Positions 39,346 to 49,228 of a stretch of DNA of 64,000 bases are shown piece by piece (position 1 is the first letter of the stretch; the number at the start of each line of letters is the position of its first letter). A program made the position numbers and the translations under genes. Source of the DNA: Cristatella mucedo (Eukaryota; Bryozoa; Phylactolaemata; Cristatellidae); contig WPIO01000141.1 in the NCBI GenBank assembly GCA_009760855.2, positions 307,501 to 371,500 on the forward strand, given 5' to 3'. The notes under the pieces are model-generated. The model was not told the DNA's origin. It saw only the letters and a program-made list of their open reading frames with translations, and made no database searches.

Positions 39346-39814
39346 TTGAGGTAGCCAATTCATGCAGAATAATCTGAGAATCTCTTAAAGTCTGCCACAG
39401 TCTGTCGCTCAGCACTCGGTCTTATGAGCTCACATCTCCATCACGAATTAGCTTCAAATTTTACCATTCAAATACTCATCCGGAGTGCTTTGCATGTGAC
39501 CGCAGAAGACTGGACGACGGCGACGACGGCGACGACGACGACGACGGTCATGTAGAATTTCTCCATACTATAGGGTCAGCATTGCAGCGTCGCTCTCACG
39601 TGATCTCATGCGATTTGACAGAAACATTCGCGAGCTGTCTGCTGTCTGCTGCGCTCATCGAGGCGTGAGCGAATGCTCGCAGAGCGACTTTTCAAGCGTA
39701 ACGCACCTCACAAGAAGAACCTCTAGCCCGCGGCAAGAGGATTAGCGAAGGATTTAGGAGGATTAGCGGAGGACTCGGTGGCCTACGAGACAAAGTCGGG
39801 TGGTTTGTTCAAGG
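39346..39814. other. Unassigned, with a GACGACGGC repeat
   Basis: A (GAC/GGC)n short repeat at 39511-39546. Nothing else is recognised. Confidence 0.5.
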
Positions 39815-42748
39815 TTTGACGAATTACTGCAACCCGCCGCAATTCACTAAAATTAGGCTAAAGTCGACCAAGCATTGGCGTTGCCGAGCTCAAATTTTGG
39901 GTGGCTATTGTAGCTTTACACACCTTCGATTTTATCTATCCACCAAATTTCATGTCGTTGGGCGCGCGCACTAGTAGTGCAAATGAGGTGCAACGCCTGA
40001 GGCCTGTACCGCAATCCACCGCAATCCACATTAGTTCGCTTGAATTCCATCACAAATCAGCTTCGTATTATCCCCAAACAAGTTTGGAATATTAAACAAC
40101 TAAACTACGTTTAAAATGTAGCCAGAAAATTTTGCGCGATACCGCTCATGCGTGTTTCGTGAAGTCCTCCTATATAAGATTGCAGAGACCCGGGCCGATA
40201 CCACAATCCACCGCAATCCACAGCATTCCATTGCGCAACGAAAGAAATCCTTTTTGAAAAGCTGCTTTCTTGATTGCATATTACAGTACACTCTGCGAAA
40301 TATTTACTCGCAAAATTGTATTTGCATTGGTACAGCCGTTCTCGTGCAATGCGCTGTAGTCGAATGCAATGGCCTGGGCCAATAATGCAATCCACAGCAT
40401 CCGATTGCACCAAGCTCCAGTTTGTATTGCTTTTTAAATCGCACAGTGTTGCGTGCACACCCACTTAAAATAAAAGATTTCGCATCCGCGCACTCTGGCA
40501 ATGCGAGGCAATCGAAAAGAGCTGGGGAAAATCATCCACTGCAAATCATTCTCAAACCGCCAACGTAAAGTTCTAATTTACATTGCATACAAGACTAGAC
40601 TCAGTTCAAATTGCACCCATAAACTTTCACTCTATCGTGCATATACTTTCTCGTGCAATGCACTGTAAGCGAGTGCAACGGCCCGTTCCCACACTTTTCT
40701 TTCGTATTGCAGTATGCTTTGTTAAAAGTGCAGCAGCATTCTTTCAACCAATCGCGAACGTACATTCGAGGGCAATGTATTGAAATCGACGGCAACGGTC
40801 TGGGAAAATAAAAGATCATTAAAAATAGACTGGACGCGGCTGAGCGACGCTCACATTTCCATTTCTCATTCGTGTATACTCTATTTTTGACGGCATGTAG
40901 GCTGCGCAAATCTAAAGTACGCATCATCGCACTTTCTTAAAGTTTTTTAAAGATTTGCCAATCTCTAGTCAATTTGAAACGGATTGCTGTAGAAAATTAG
41001 CAATTGCCATCGATTGCCGTGTATTGCTCTCGACTATACGTTTGTGATTGTTAAAAATAACGTGGTTGTACTTTTAATGCAGCGTGCTGCAACACGCGAG
41101 AAAAGTTGGGGCCTCTGTTAGCAACAATCAATCTATTTGTAACGAACCGTTATGTTCTGGCGTAATTTTCTTGGGCCATTGCCATCAATTACCGTGCATT
41201 ACCGTCGATTGAATCAGCTTAATCAATGCAAATAAGAGCTGCAGTTTCGCGAGGCAAATCTTGTCGATTTCCCACTGATTGCGTTATTGGCCCCTTTAAT
41301 TGCTGTCGATTGAGAATTGCATTGTTGACAATTAACAAGAAAAAAAGCTTGGAAACTCAATTGTCTCGCTTTGAACACAATTAAATGTTCTGTGCATTGA
41401 TAATTAGAGCTTCGAGAAGCCAATTTGTGGTCGGTTTGCAGCGAATTGCAGTGCATAGCTGTTTCAAGCGGAACCATTGCCGTAGATTGCCATGCATTGC
41501 CCGAGGTTGTACGAACGCAATATGTTGAAAAAGATGTGGTTGCAATTTAGACACAGTGCTTTGTAATATGTATTCAAAATTTGAGCATCAAGAAACTGAT
41601 GTTGGGGCATTTGGTAGCGGAATGTGGTGGAGTTCGGTTTTCGTCCGGGTCGCCGTCCGTTACAATCCATTGCTGGCAGATATTGAGCAAAGCAGCTTCA
41701 AAATGCCCCGGTTTCACTTTGAACGCAGCAAAATGTTAATGTACTGACAATTTGAGTTTCGCGCTGCCAATTTCTCGTCGATTGGCCGCTGGTTGGGATA
41801 CTGGCCCCGGGCCATTGCCGTCGATTGCCACTTACTCCTTGCGATTGTAGGCGCGATTGGTTGAAAGGATGTGATTGGACTTAAAACACAGTGCGATGTG
41901 ACACACGAGAAAAATTTGATCTTGGCCCAGCCGCTGTCCAGTGATTAGCAATGGATCATAATGTGTTGCCGTATTTACCCGTGCCATTGCCGTTAATTGT
42001 TATGCATTGTCCGAGATTGAACGCACAGAGTTGATTGAAAGTTTGAGTGCCCAGTGAGACGTTATGCGGAATGAGAATAAGAGCTTTGTTCAGCCAATTT
42101 CTCGTCGGTTTGCCAAAGGATTGTGGTATTGGCCTATGCCATTGTTTTCGATTGCCACGCGTTGCTGACGATTAGCGTTCAAAATAGCTTGGCAATTCTG
42201 CGGTTTTATTTTGAGCACAAAGAATTGTTAAAGGCAATGACAATTGGAGCTTTGGAAGCAGCCAATATGTAGTCGATTTGCCGCGGATTGTAAGTGGATT
42301 GCTGCGTCGATTCGAGCCGTTGCCGTAGATAGTAATTCGTTGCCCTAAATTGCACCAGCTCAATTGGCTAAAATGGCGCTGTTTCACTATAAACAGTGTG
42401 CTTTGCAACATGCATTCAAAATTGGAGCATTGCGAAACTGATTTCGGGGCATTTTTCATTACATTGCTGTAGTTTGCGGCCCGGGCTATTGCAGTCGATT
42501 GCAGTGCATTGCACGGGAACGGCTGTGCCAATGCAAAATAAATTATAAGTACAATGTCGCAGAGTGTACTGACATGCAATGAAAAAGAGCTTTTCGAAAA
42601 GAATTTCTTTCGTTGAGCAAATCGAGTGCAGTGGACAGCGAATAAAACCAAGGGTGTACTACAATATCCGCCCAAAATTTGAGCTCGGCAACGTTAATGT
42701 CTGGTCGACTCTAGCCTAATTAGAGTGGATTGCGGTAATTCGTCGAAC
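39815..42748. mobile_element. Large foldback-like element made of inverted arrays of about 170-bp units
   Basis: The left edge TTTGACGAATTACTGCAA and the right edge TTGCGGTAATTCGTCGAA are inverted repeats. Homology continues inwards for hundreds of bases: GTTGCCGAGCTCAAATTTTGGG on the left versus its complement at 42672-42694, and 40220-40385 versus 42478-42612. The interior is degenerate units spaced about 150-190 bp, each carrying a GGGCCATTGCCGTCGATTGC box. The right arm has the boxes near 41474, 41812, 41984, 42134, 42320 and 42490. The left arm has the complement near 40350, 40660 and 40775. Polarity flips near 40900. The left arm has about 250 bp more than the right. No long convincing ORF, and no clear target duplication. 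Confidence 0.7.
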
Positions 42749-43158
42749 GCGAGAAATGCTCGGCCAAGCCGCTCTTAGAATCGCATGGAAGTATGCTTGC
42801 TTTTGAGTAGTTAAGACGACACCATCAATAGTGGGTAGTAGCCTCTGTGGATTGTTGACCTATCATTCGACTACTGACTCCTTAAATTTGGGCTTAGCCT
42901 TTGCTAAAATAAATGGATACGACCGACAATACAAAACCGACAATAGTCCTCGAATGCTGAGTGTTGGACAGCAAATCTCAATTTTCGGTGGCCTTTTCAA
43001 GGTGGTCCTCCTTTCGGAATTTGCCAAGTGCTGATACTCCGGCACTTGTTGTTTCATCGGCCTCGGTGATCTCGAACTTTCTGTTTTGCGTAACAACCCA
43101 AACCAAATTAGCCCTTTCCTGCAACAAGTTTCTTTCGCCTTTTATATAATTTTGAAGT
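42749..43158. other. Unassigned; unrecognised - strand ORF
   Basis: A 77-codon frame at 43096-42863 on the - strand is rich in Lys/Arg and Pro, with no recognised family. There is too little evidence to call it a gene. Confidence 0.25.
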
Positions 43159-43202
43159 ATATATATATATAGTATATATATATATATATATATGTAACCG
43201 GT

Positions 43203-43264
<62 letters not shown>
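43159..43264. repeat. (AT)n-(GT)n microsatellite with a central palindrome
   Basis: (TA)n surrounds the perfect palindrome TGTAACCGGTTACA at 43193-43206, then changes to (GT)n at about 43253. Confidence 0.95.
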
Positions 43265-43267
<3 letters not shown>

Positions 43268-43992
43268 AACCGGGTTCCAGGGGTCAAAGGCTAATTCCCG
43301 CCAAACCCCGCCCACGCTGCCGCTCGCCATGCTGCCGAGCTAGGGTAAGACGAGCGGCCGTCAGGTTAAACATCTTTATAACGCATGCGCCAACAACAAC
43401 GGGGGAACTAAACAAGTCTACAGGGAGAGTCCTATGCACAGTACACTACGGGGGCGCAAGACGACGCAGCAAGCGCGAACAAACGTGTTAGTTGGGGCCA
43501 GTCGGCTTCTGCAGTCCTGTCGCTGTACCGACTCCGAATCCAACAGTACGAGCGTACGCCGTCCAAAACCCGGCTGGCTGAGTAACTGCTGGCTAGTCCG
43601 AGTCGACAACTACCACAGTCGTAAGCTTCCACCGAAAGACGCCAACACACGGGGGGGGGTCACGAACACACTACACGGGGGGGGAACGCGGTATAAACAA
43701 GTCAACAACGAGCGAGCTATCCAGCTCCGCTCGGGCCTTGGGTACTCGTTCCCTTGCGTGCGTGGCAGCATCGCCGGAGCACGCCTGCACGAATCCAGGT
43801 GCATAACTCGGCGAGACCGGGAGCCTCCAACACCACGACTTACTTGGCCAACTTCTCGTACCCAAGAGCCCCGGTGACCTCACGTCACGGCATACATCCG
43901 GCCATGCCGTAGGGTCCGACCCCGGCCTAGCCGGTGACCCTAACCCTCACTTAGCCGTCCGGTCACAGCCAACCGAACCCAGCCTGGGTACA
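43265..43992. mobile_element. Solo-LTR-like segment, 728 bp
   Basis: It begins TGTAACCGGG and ends CCTGGGTACA, imperfect inverted termini of the TG...CA type, and is GC rich between AT microsatellites. No protein-coding or primer-site evidence was found. The microsatellite flanks prevent a target duplication from being recognised. A nonautonomous DNA element is an alternative. Confidence 0.45.
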
Positions 43993-44112
43993 TATATATA
44001 TATATATAACAAATCGTGCTATTGCCGCCGCAAAGTTTATTGGGCATTGGCCATTCTTTTTGTAGAAATCTCAGACCTCCCTCAAGGCCTCAATCATAGA
44101 ATTCCTTTGCAG

Positions 44113-44427
44113 TCACTGCTCTTCTTGAAGATGCGATTGAATCACTGCGATGTTTAGCATACTTTTTGAGTTGAAGCTTCGGGTCGGATAGAAAGGAGGC
44201 AGCGAAGCAGTGACGGATTTAGATCTTTCATAATTGGCACCTGGATGTGAAGCAGTGCCACTTTGGGGCAAGGCTGACTCCTGCTCGTTGGGCGGAATGC
44301 CTAAATGTGTCACTGATAGGGCCACTTCAGTGTTCGTCTGGAAGTTTTTAATAAGGCAAACCGCCGCCTCGTTTTCCAAGGTTCTCTCCAATAATGTGTG
44401 GTCGATAACTAAACAGAAATAGTTCAT
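44113..44427 (-). other. Unrecognised open frame, 104 codons
   Basis: The frame includes HTLLERTLENEAAVCLI and VTHLGIPPNEQES and looks protein-like in composition. I recognise no family, and no clear splice sites were assigned. It could be an exon of an unknown - strand gene or a transposon remnant. Confidence 0.25.
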
Positions 44428-44723
44428 TCCTTGCCCTGACCCTAAACCGAGTCTGTTTTGGTCTTCACACTGGCGTCCAAACTTACAACAGAGTTTACAA
44501 ACTTGCTTATAATTGTTAATGCTTTACTCAATTAACTGATTGCTTTCAATTCACTCAAATTGGATGTTATCGGCTAGAGCCTTTCAAGCCTGCCGTCATG
44601 CTCCCGACATAGGCAACTACGTTATACTTAAAGGTGAATACAATGCCGCGTGGCTAAGGCTTGCCACGAGGAATCTTGGTCGGTTATCAGCAGCGTCGCT
44701 ACAAATAATAATAAATAATAATA

Positions 44724-44860
44724 ATTCATTTGTATAGCGCCCCAAGAGAACTAAATCTCTATCCGGGCGCTTCACATATGCCTCAGGGCTCGAGCCCACG
44801 ACCTCAGCCAGACCTTGGTCGGGGCGAGCACCTTAACCGCTGGACCAACCCAGCTCGGCA
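44724..44860 (-). mobile_element. SINE-1 copy, well preserved
   Basis: AATTCATTTGTATAGCGCCCC...GGGCTCGAGCCCACGACC...CTGGACCAACCCAGCTCGGCA, the complement of the full SINE-1 with head, B-box region and tail. ATT repeats adjoin its 3' end. Confidence 0.85.
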
Positions 44861-46059
44861 GTCCTGCTAAGGCCACTCGCACAAATAGGATAAAGATATG
44901 TGACTGCACATAGTTGGTGGCCTTATATGCGGTACTCAGTGTCAGCCTGTATGCCATAGGAGATCGCCCGATATCCCGGCGAAAGACGTCAGAGCAGGGC
45001 CTCGTCGCACACGTGGCCTCGGGACAGCCGTTTCAGTTGTCGATCGACCAGCAACTTCAAACAATGGCCCAGCTAACTCGCCTTTACAGCCATTGAATGC
45101 TGTTGACTTTGCTGCTGTTGACGCGACGCAAACATTGCACTGCTGCTAAAGCAACCACGAACCACTGCAACTGCATCAGCCCAGAGCCAGCCATGTCAGC
45201 CATCGACAACGAGCCTCAGCAGTAGCAGCTGCAGCAGCTGGCGGAGGCGGCAGCAGATTGCATCATCACGTGTTGTCGAGCTGCAGAGCCGTGCTTACGC
45301 CCACGATACATGTGCTTCATCTGGAGCTCCACTTGGGCACATCGGCCACGTCTGCCGAGCTGCTTGGCGCTCATTCAGAGCTGACGCTGCCACTTTTCTG
45401 CAACTGGCTAGCCCAGCACAAAGGCCATTGTTGTGAAGCACTTCGAAGCTCAAAAGCCTAGCATGCATACACCTCTAACAGGAAGTGGTGTGTTCGCAGA
45501 ATCGGTTATGCTTAAGATCATTCGTCGGGGCAAGGTCGCATCGCTCACAGGCATGCACACACACGAATTCGGCCGCCTGATACGCACTGACGATAGTTCG
45601 CTCATATGGCTAGGATTGGCTGGACGATGAGTGATCCGCCGGCAGTGCACAGTAGTGCCTAGGAGCTCATGCGAGCACTGTGCCTCATGCATTGCAACAC
45701 ATTGGACCACAACCCGTGGCTGCTGTGCTTTCTTTCTGCTCGGTGACGTCACTTGCAGCCACTTGATGCATTTCTAAGAAATAAATCAATAGGATTTGTG
45801 TTTCAGGGAAGTCAGCTGCTAGCCGAGAAGTCGGCTGCTAGCCGTGCATGTCCACCAAATGCTCGCTCGGGGATGATGCATTATATCAGAGGAGTTGAAA
45901 TGCACCTGCAGAGCCTGCATGAGCTGTAGCAGTAGAACAAGTTGCAGCCAGCAGACTTATGCACAGACTGTGAGCACGAAAGAAGGTAGGCATAGACAGC
46001 ATAGACGACAGCCGAGCCCTGGCTGAGCCGAATAGCTTTGCATCACCTGCGTAAGTCTC
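44861..46059. other. Intergenic sequence, nothing recognised
   Basis: GCAGCTGCAGCAGC-type words occur at about 45225-45260. AAGTCAGCTGCTAGCCG is repeated at 45810 and 45829. No gene is supported. Confidence 0.4.
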
Positions 46060-46590
46060 TCTGGGCTAAGCAGACGAAAAGACCTGGGAGTAGCTAGTTA
46101 CGAGTAGTCTTGGCTGTGGTATCATTGTCCAAGCAGATGCGAATTTTGGCAGTGGCACAAAGGCAGGCCTGATGTATACTACTTTATTATCTCCTGAGTC
46201 CTTATCTTGATGCACTTGATAGTTAGCATAGTCATCTGGCAGCTCAGAAGCTGATGAAGTTCGGATTGGAACTGCACACTCTGATTGCATGTAGACCCTA
46301 AGTAAGATTTGCACGTCGAGTCCTGGAGTTAGTCTTGTCAATTTCTTAGCAATAGAAGGTGTGATAATAACTTAAAAGCTGCTTTTACCGTCATTCAGTG
46401 TGGAAAAAGTTGTTGCAATCCAATCTTTATGTCAACTATGAACACTGCAAGTAAGTTGAGTTTGAAGTCTCGAAGGCAAGGATGGACCAAGCATGCAAAC
46501 ACAAATCTTATCTACGTAAAGTATAGAAGGGTAGATTATGAGTAGGAAAAGTTTAGATTGCACTGCTTGACTACGTCGTCATGGGGAGCT
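46060..46590 (-). mobile_element. Diverged LINE fragment
   Basis: GGTATCATTGTCCAAGCAGATGCGAATTTTGGCAGTG matches the LINE A stretch GGTATCCTTATCTAAACAAGCCCGAATTTTAGCAATG. TTACCGTCATTC..AAAAAGTTGTTGCAATCCAATC and GTTGAGTTTGAAGTCTCGAAGGC follow in LINE order. Confidence 0.55.
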
Positions 46591-46654
46591 TATAAATTGC
46601 GAAAATAAATCGATCGGGCACGGATCTACCGTCCTATGCAATCAGGCGTTTACT

Positions 46655-47278
46655 TTCGGTAACAAAACTCGGCAGCTAGGCTTGTCAGTCTTGAGCATTG
46701 CAGTTGCCACATCACACCACGTCTCGCCGACCTGCACTGGCTTCCAGTCAAGCGGCACATTGACTTCAAGGTTCTGTCGGTCGCTTTTAGGTCCCATCAT
46801 TCTTTGGCTCTAGACTATCAGATCTGCTCCCCCACTAGGTCAACTGTCGCATCACCACTTTTTCGGAAACAAATCGCTTACCTATACCTCGTACGAACCT
46901 AAAATCCTTTGTGGAGACTATGCCTTCAGCTCGTATGCTCCTAAAGCCTGGAACTCACTTCCGACTGAAGTCACGACATTTCCAGACTTGACGCTGAATA
47001 GAAGCTAAAACGCATGTTTTATCGCATTATTTACTGGGTTTATTTGATTCGTCCTAAATGTGCTTGTGCATGCTGACACTGTGTACGTCACATACTGCTA
47101 CAAGGTTGTTGCATGCTGACCTTGTATATGTCACCTCTAACCATGTTATGTTTGTTGCCATTTAACATGTTACCATTAACCATTCGGTCGTGCTTCCTTG
47201 GCAGCAAATGTGAAGTGCTTAGAAAGAAATTTTTTAAGTTCTCTGAGGTCGCTGCAACAAATTTATTATTATTATTAT
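46655..47278 (+). mobile_element. Degenerate LINE A-related copy
   Basis: CAGCTAGGCTTGTCAG, CTCGCCGACCTGCACTGGC, GACTTCAAGGTTCTGTCGG, then the 3' UTR and a tail AAGTTCTCTGAGGTCGC...ATTATT. The facing fragment at 46060-46590 forms an inverted pair with it. Confidence 0.75.
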
Positions 47279-47414
47279 CCTTTCAGGTATGGGATACCCA
47301 ATAATTCAAAGGCCCCTCGGATGATGGTCGCCGTTGACATCAATGCTCAGAAATCTCAGTTAGATAGGACTACACCCTAGCATTAGCCGAGCTGGTTTGG
47401 TCCAGTCTTCACCA

Positions 47415-47530
47415 CAGTACGACAGTGCCAGGGTCTCATTGGCCGGCACATCGTAGCAAAAGGCATACTTAAGGTATCGATCGCCCTTCAGATAGACCAG
47501 ACTGATAATGGATCCTTGTGCCGTTATCTG
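47415..47530 (-). other. Candidate exon of an unknown - strand gene
   Basis: After TCTATGCTCTCAGCAG the - strand frame reads GSIISLVYLKGDRYLKYAFC then YDVPANETLALSYC, followed by a possible donor GTGAAG. The composition is strongly protein-like, but I cannot name the family, and no partner exons were found. The head of a SINE-1 (+ strand, about 47388-47407) abuts its 3' side. Confidence 0.35.
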
Positions 47531-47569
47531 CTGAGAGCATAGAGAGAGATAGGTTATAATATAATAATA

Positions 47570-47701
47570 TAATTCATTTATATAGCACCCCAAGAGAACT
47601 TAATCTCTATTCAGGCACTTCACATATGCCTCGGGGCTCGAGCCCACGACCTCAGTCAGACCTTGGTCGGGGCGAGCACCTTAACCGCTAGACCAAACCA
47701 G
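47570..47701 (-). mobile_element. SINE-1 copy
   Basis: AATTCATTTATATAGCACCCC...GGGGCTCGAGCCCACGACC...GCTAGACCAAACCAG. It lacks the last bases of the head (CTCGGC). Confidence 0.8.
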
Positions 47702-49069
47702 GGGCTAGCATTCTGAGAGAGGGCGGGAACAGCACATGGCTTATACCATGAGCAGGAAGTGACCGAACAAAGGCTAAGCCACTGCTAATAGACAGGGTGC
47801 AGCTATAGGTGGGTCACCTGTTAAGCCAATACGCACAGGCACACCGATTTCGAGGTAGTTTTCGAAACTCGGGCATTGGGCCCCACTCAATCGGTGAAGG
47901 GCAAAGCATCAGACTCAAGAGGTCATGGTGCAACTGCACTGTAGACCGGAGTCGTGCATACCACAAGTGCTTCACTGGTTATCGTGCAAGTGCTACCACA
48001 CACAAGTTTAGTGACGACGAATACAGAGCAGGCAGTTCATGCCCATGGCACAACTTTTATTTGCCTTCCTTTTCAAAATGCTGAGCTCAGATACAGCAGC
48101 ACCCTATGTGCAGGCCCCAGCTAACCCCCATGATTTAATCAACAGTCATTTTAAGCGCATGTCAGCATTGAAGTTGACAGCGGATAGCCGCTTGCAGCAG
48201 CAGCAGCAGCAAATTGCACGCTCGGTTAAGCAATGCCTCGATCGACCGGGCGTCCTGCAAGCACAGCCAGACACACCTGAGCCGATTTCGGCTGCGCCAG
48301 CCGTCGGCCAGGGGTGCATCCAGTACGAGCAGCTGAGCAAAAGCGTAGCGGAGAAGAACCGATCGAGCGGCAGCAGCTCGGCTGCACTGCAGCAGGTGGC
48401 TGGCAGCGTGCGACTGCAAGGCACGGCCGCCGAGGACAAGCCTGGGGATGACAGAAGAGCACTCGCGATGAGGCTGGAGCAGAGCGGGTGGTTGCAGGTC
48501 TGCGCACATCGTGCGGCAGCCGCGAGGCCAGTTAAATAAGACAAGCAGAGTTAAATAAGATCTGCAGCCAGAATGGCTGCTGGGAGAAGAAGAGGCCGCC
48601 AAGTCGAGCTAAATAAAGCAGCTGGCTGGCGAAGATGCAGCCTCCAAGCACCAGTGCTCTACAAAGAATGGCCGCGTTGCCTAGGCGACAGTGGCAAGGA
48701 GATGGGGCAAACGTGGGAGAGGGGGGGTGGGAGGGCAGCCGATGGCTCACAGAGAAAGATCTCGTGATGCCGAAAACAGACTGCAGCAGCACGGCCGGGA
48801 CAAGCATAAACAATCAGCCAAAAACGGCAGCCCTCACGTTGGTTCCAGGCACTCCTTCATATAATCACTGGGCATGCATCCCCAGGCTCGCCCAGCACCA
48901 GCAAATATGGCAGTGGGAGATCAGCAATTTTCAATCCTTTGCTCACACCTAGTAGTGACAGAAGAGTGAATACAAAGACCCGACTATTACAGCAACACCT
49001 AGACACAAGTCTCAATCATAGTGTGTGATGCTTTGGCAGAAGCTGCTTGTCCACAATGGCGGTTGATTA
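47702..49069. other. 3' flank and probable 3' UTR of DEGS1, with (CAG)n
   Basis: A (CAG)n run at 48195-48210 lies in a 166-codon + strand frame (48039-48539) rich in Gln, Ala and Ser. The other strand is also open over the same span, so coding on either strand is unproven. GAGCTAAATAAAGCAG and AGTTAAATAAG words recur near 48536-48620. Confidence 0.35.
48056..48061 (-). promoter_or_regulatory. DEGS1: Candidate polyadenylation signal of DEGS1
   Basis: TTTATT on the + strand reads AATAAA on the - strand about 1.0 kb past the DEGS1 stop. An ATTAAA variant lies closer, near 48134. Either would give a 3' UTR of about 1 kb; this is inference. Confidence 0.3.
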
Positions 49070-49228
49070 TCAATTGTCACAAATGACTGCAGAGGTGCGT
49101 CTTACGGAAGGCCTCTTGATGCGAGCATATGGCCCGACCTCCGGATCCATGATGAAGTCGTATATGACTTTGGACCATGAGTGATGGCAAGGTAGATTGT
49201 CATAGTATTCGGGTGCTATCTTTTTCAC
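49070..49228 (-). CDS. DEGS1: DEGS1 terminal exon 4
   Basis: After acceptor TTTTTTTACAG the frame reads [18 protein letters not shown], matching VRKIAAEYYDNLPHYNSW of human DEGS1, then VIYDFIMD. It ends with TGA at 49072-49070. It lies 8.4 kb from exon 3. Confidence 0.94.
   Translation of the reverse strand: MKKIAPEYYDNLPCHHSWSKVIYDFIMDPEVGPYARIKRPSVRRTSAVICDN

Noticed and set aside
42831-43034. 67-codon + strand frame as a gene
   Set aside because: No family, no splice or promoter evidence, and the opposite strand is equally open.
48039-48602. Open frames on both strands over the CAG tract as a real gene
   Set aside because: Both strands are open, there is no recognised domain, and the place fits the DEGS1 3' UTR, so it is only described.
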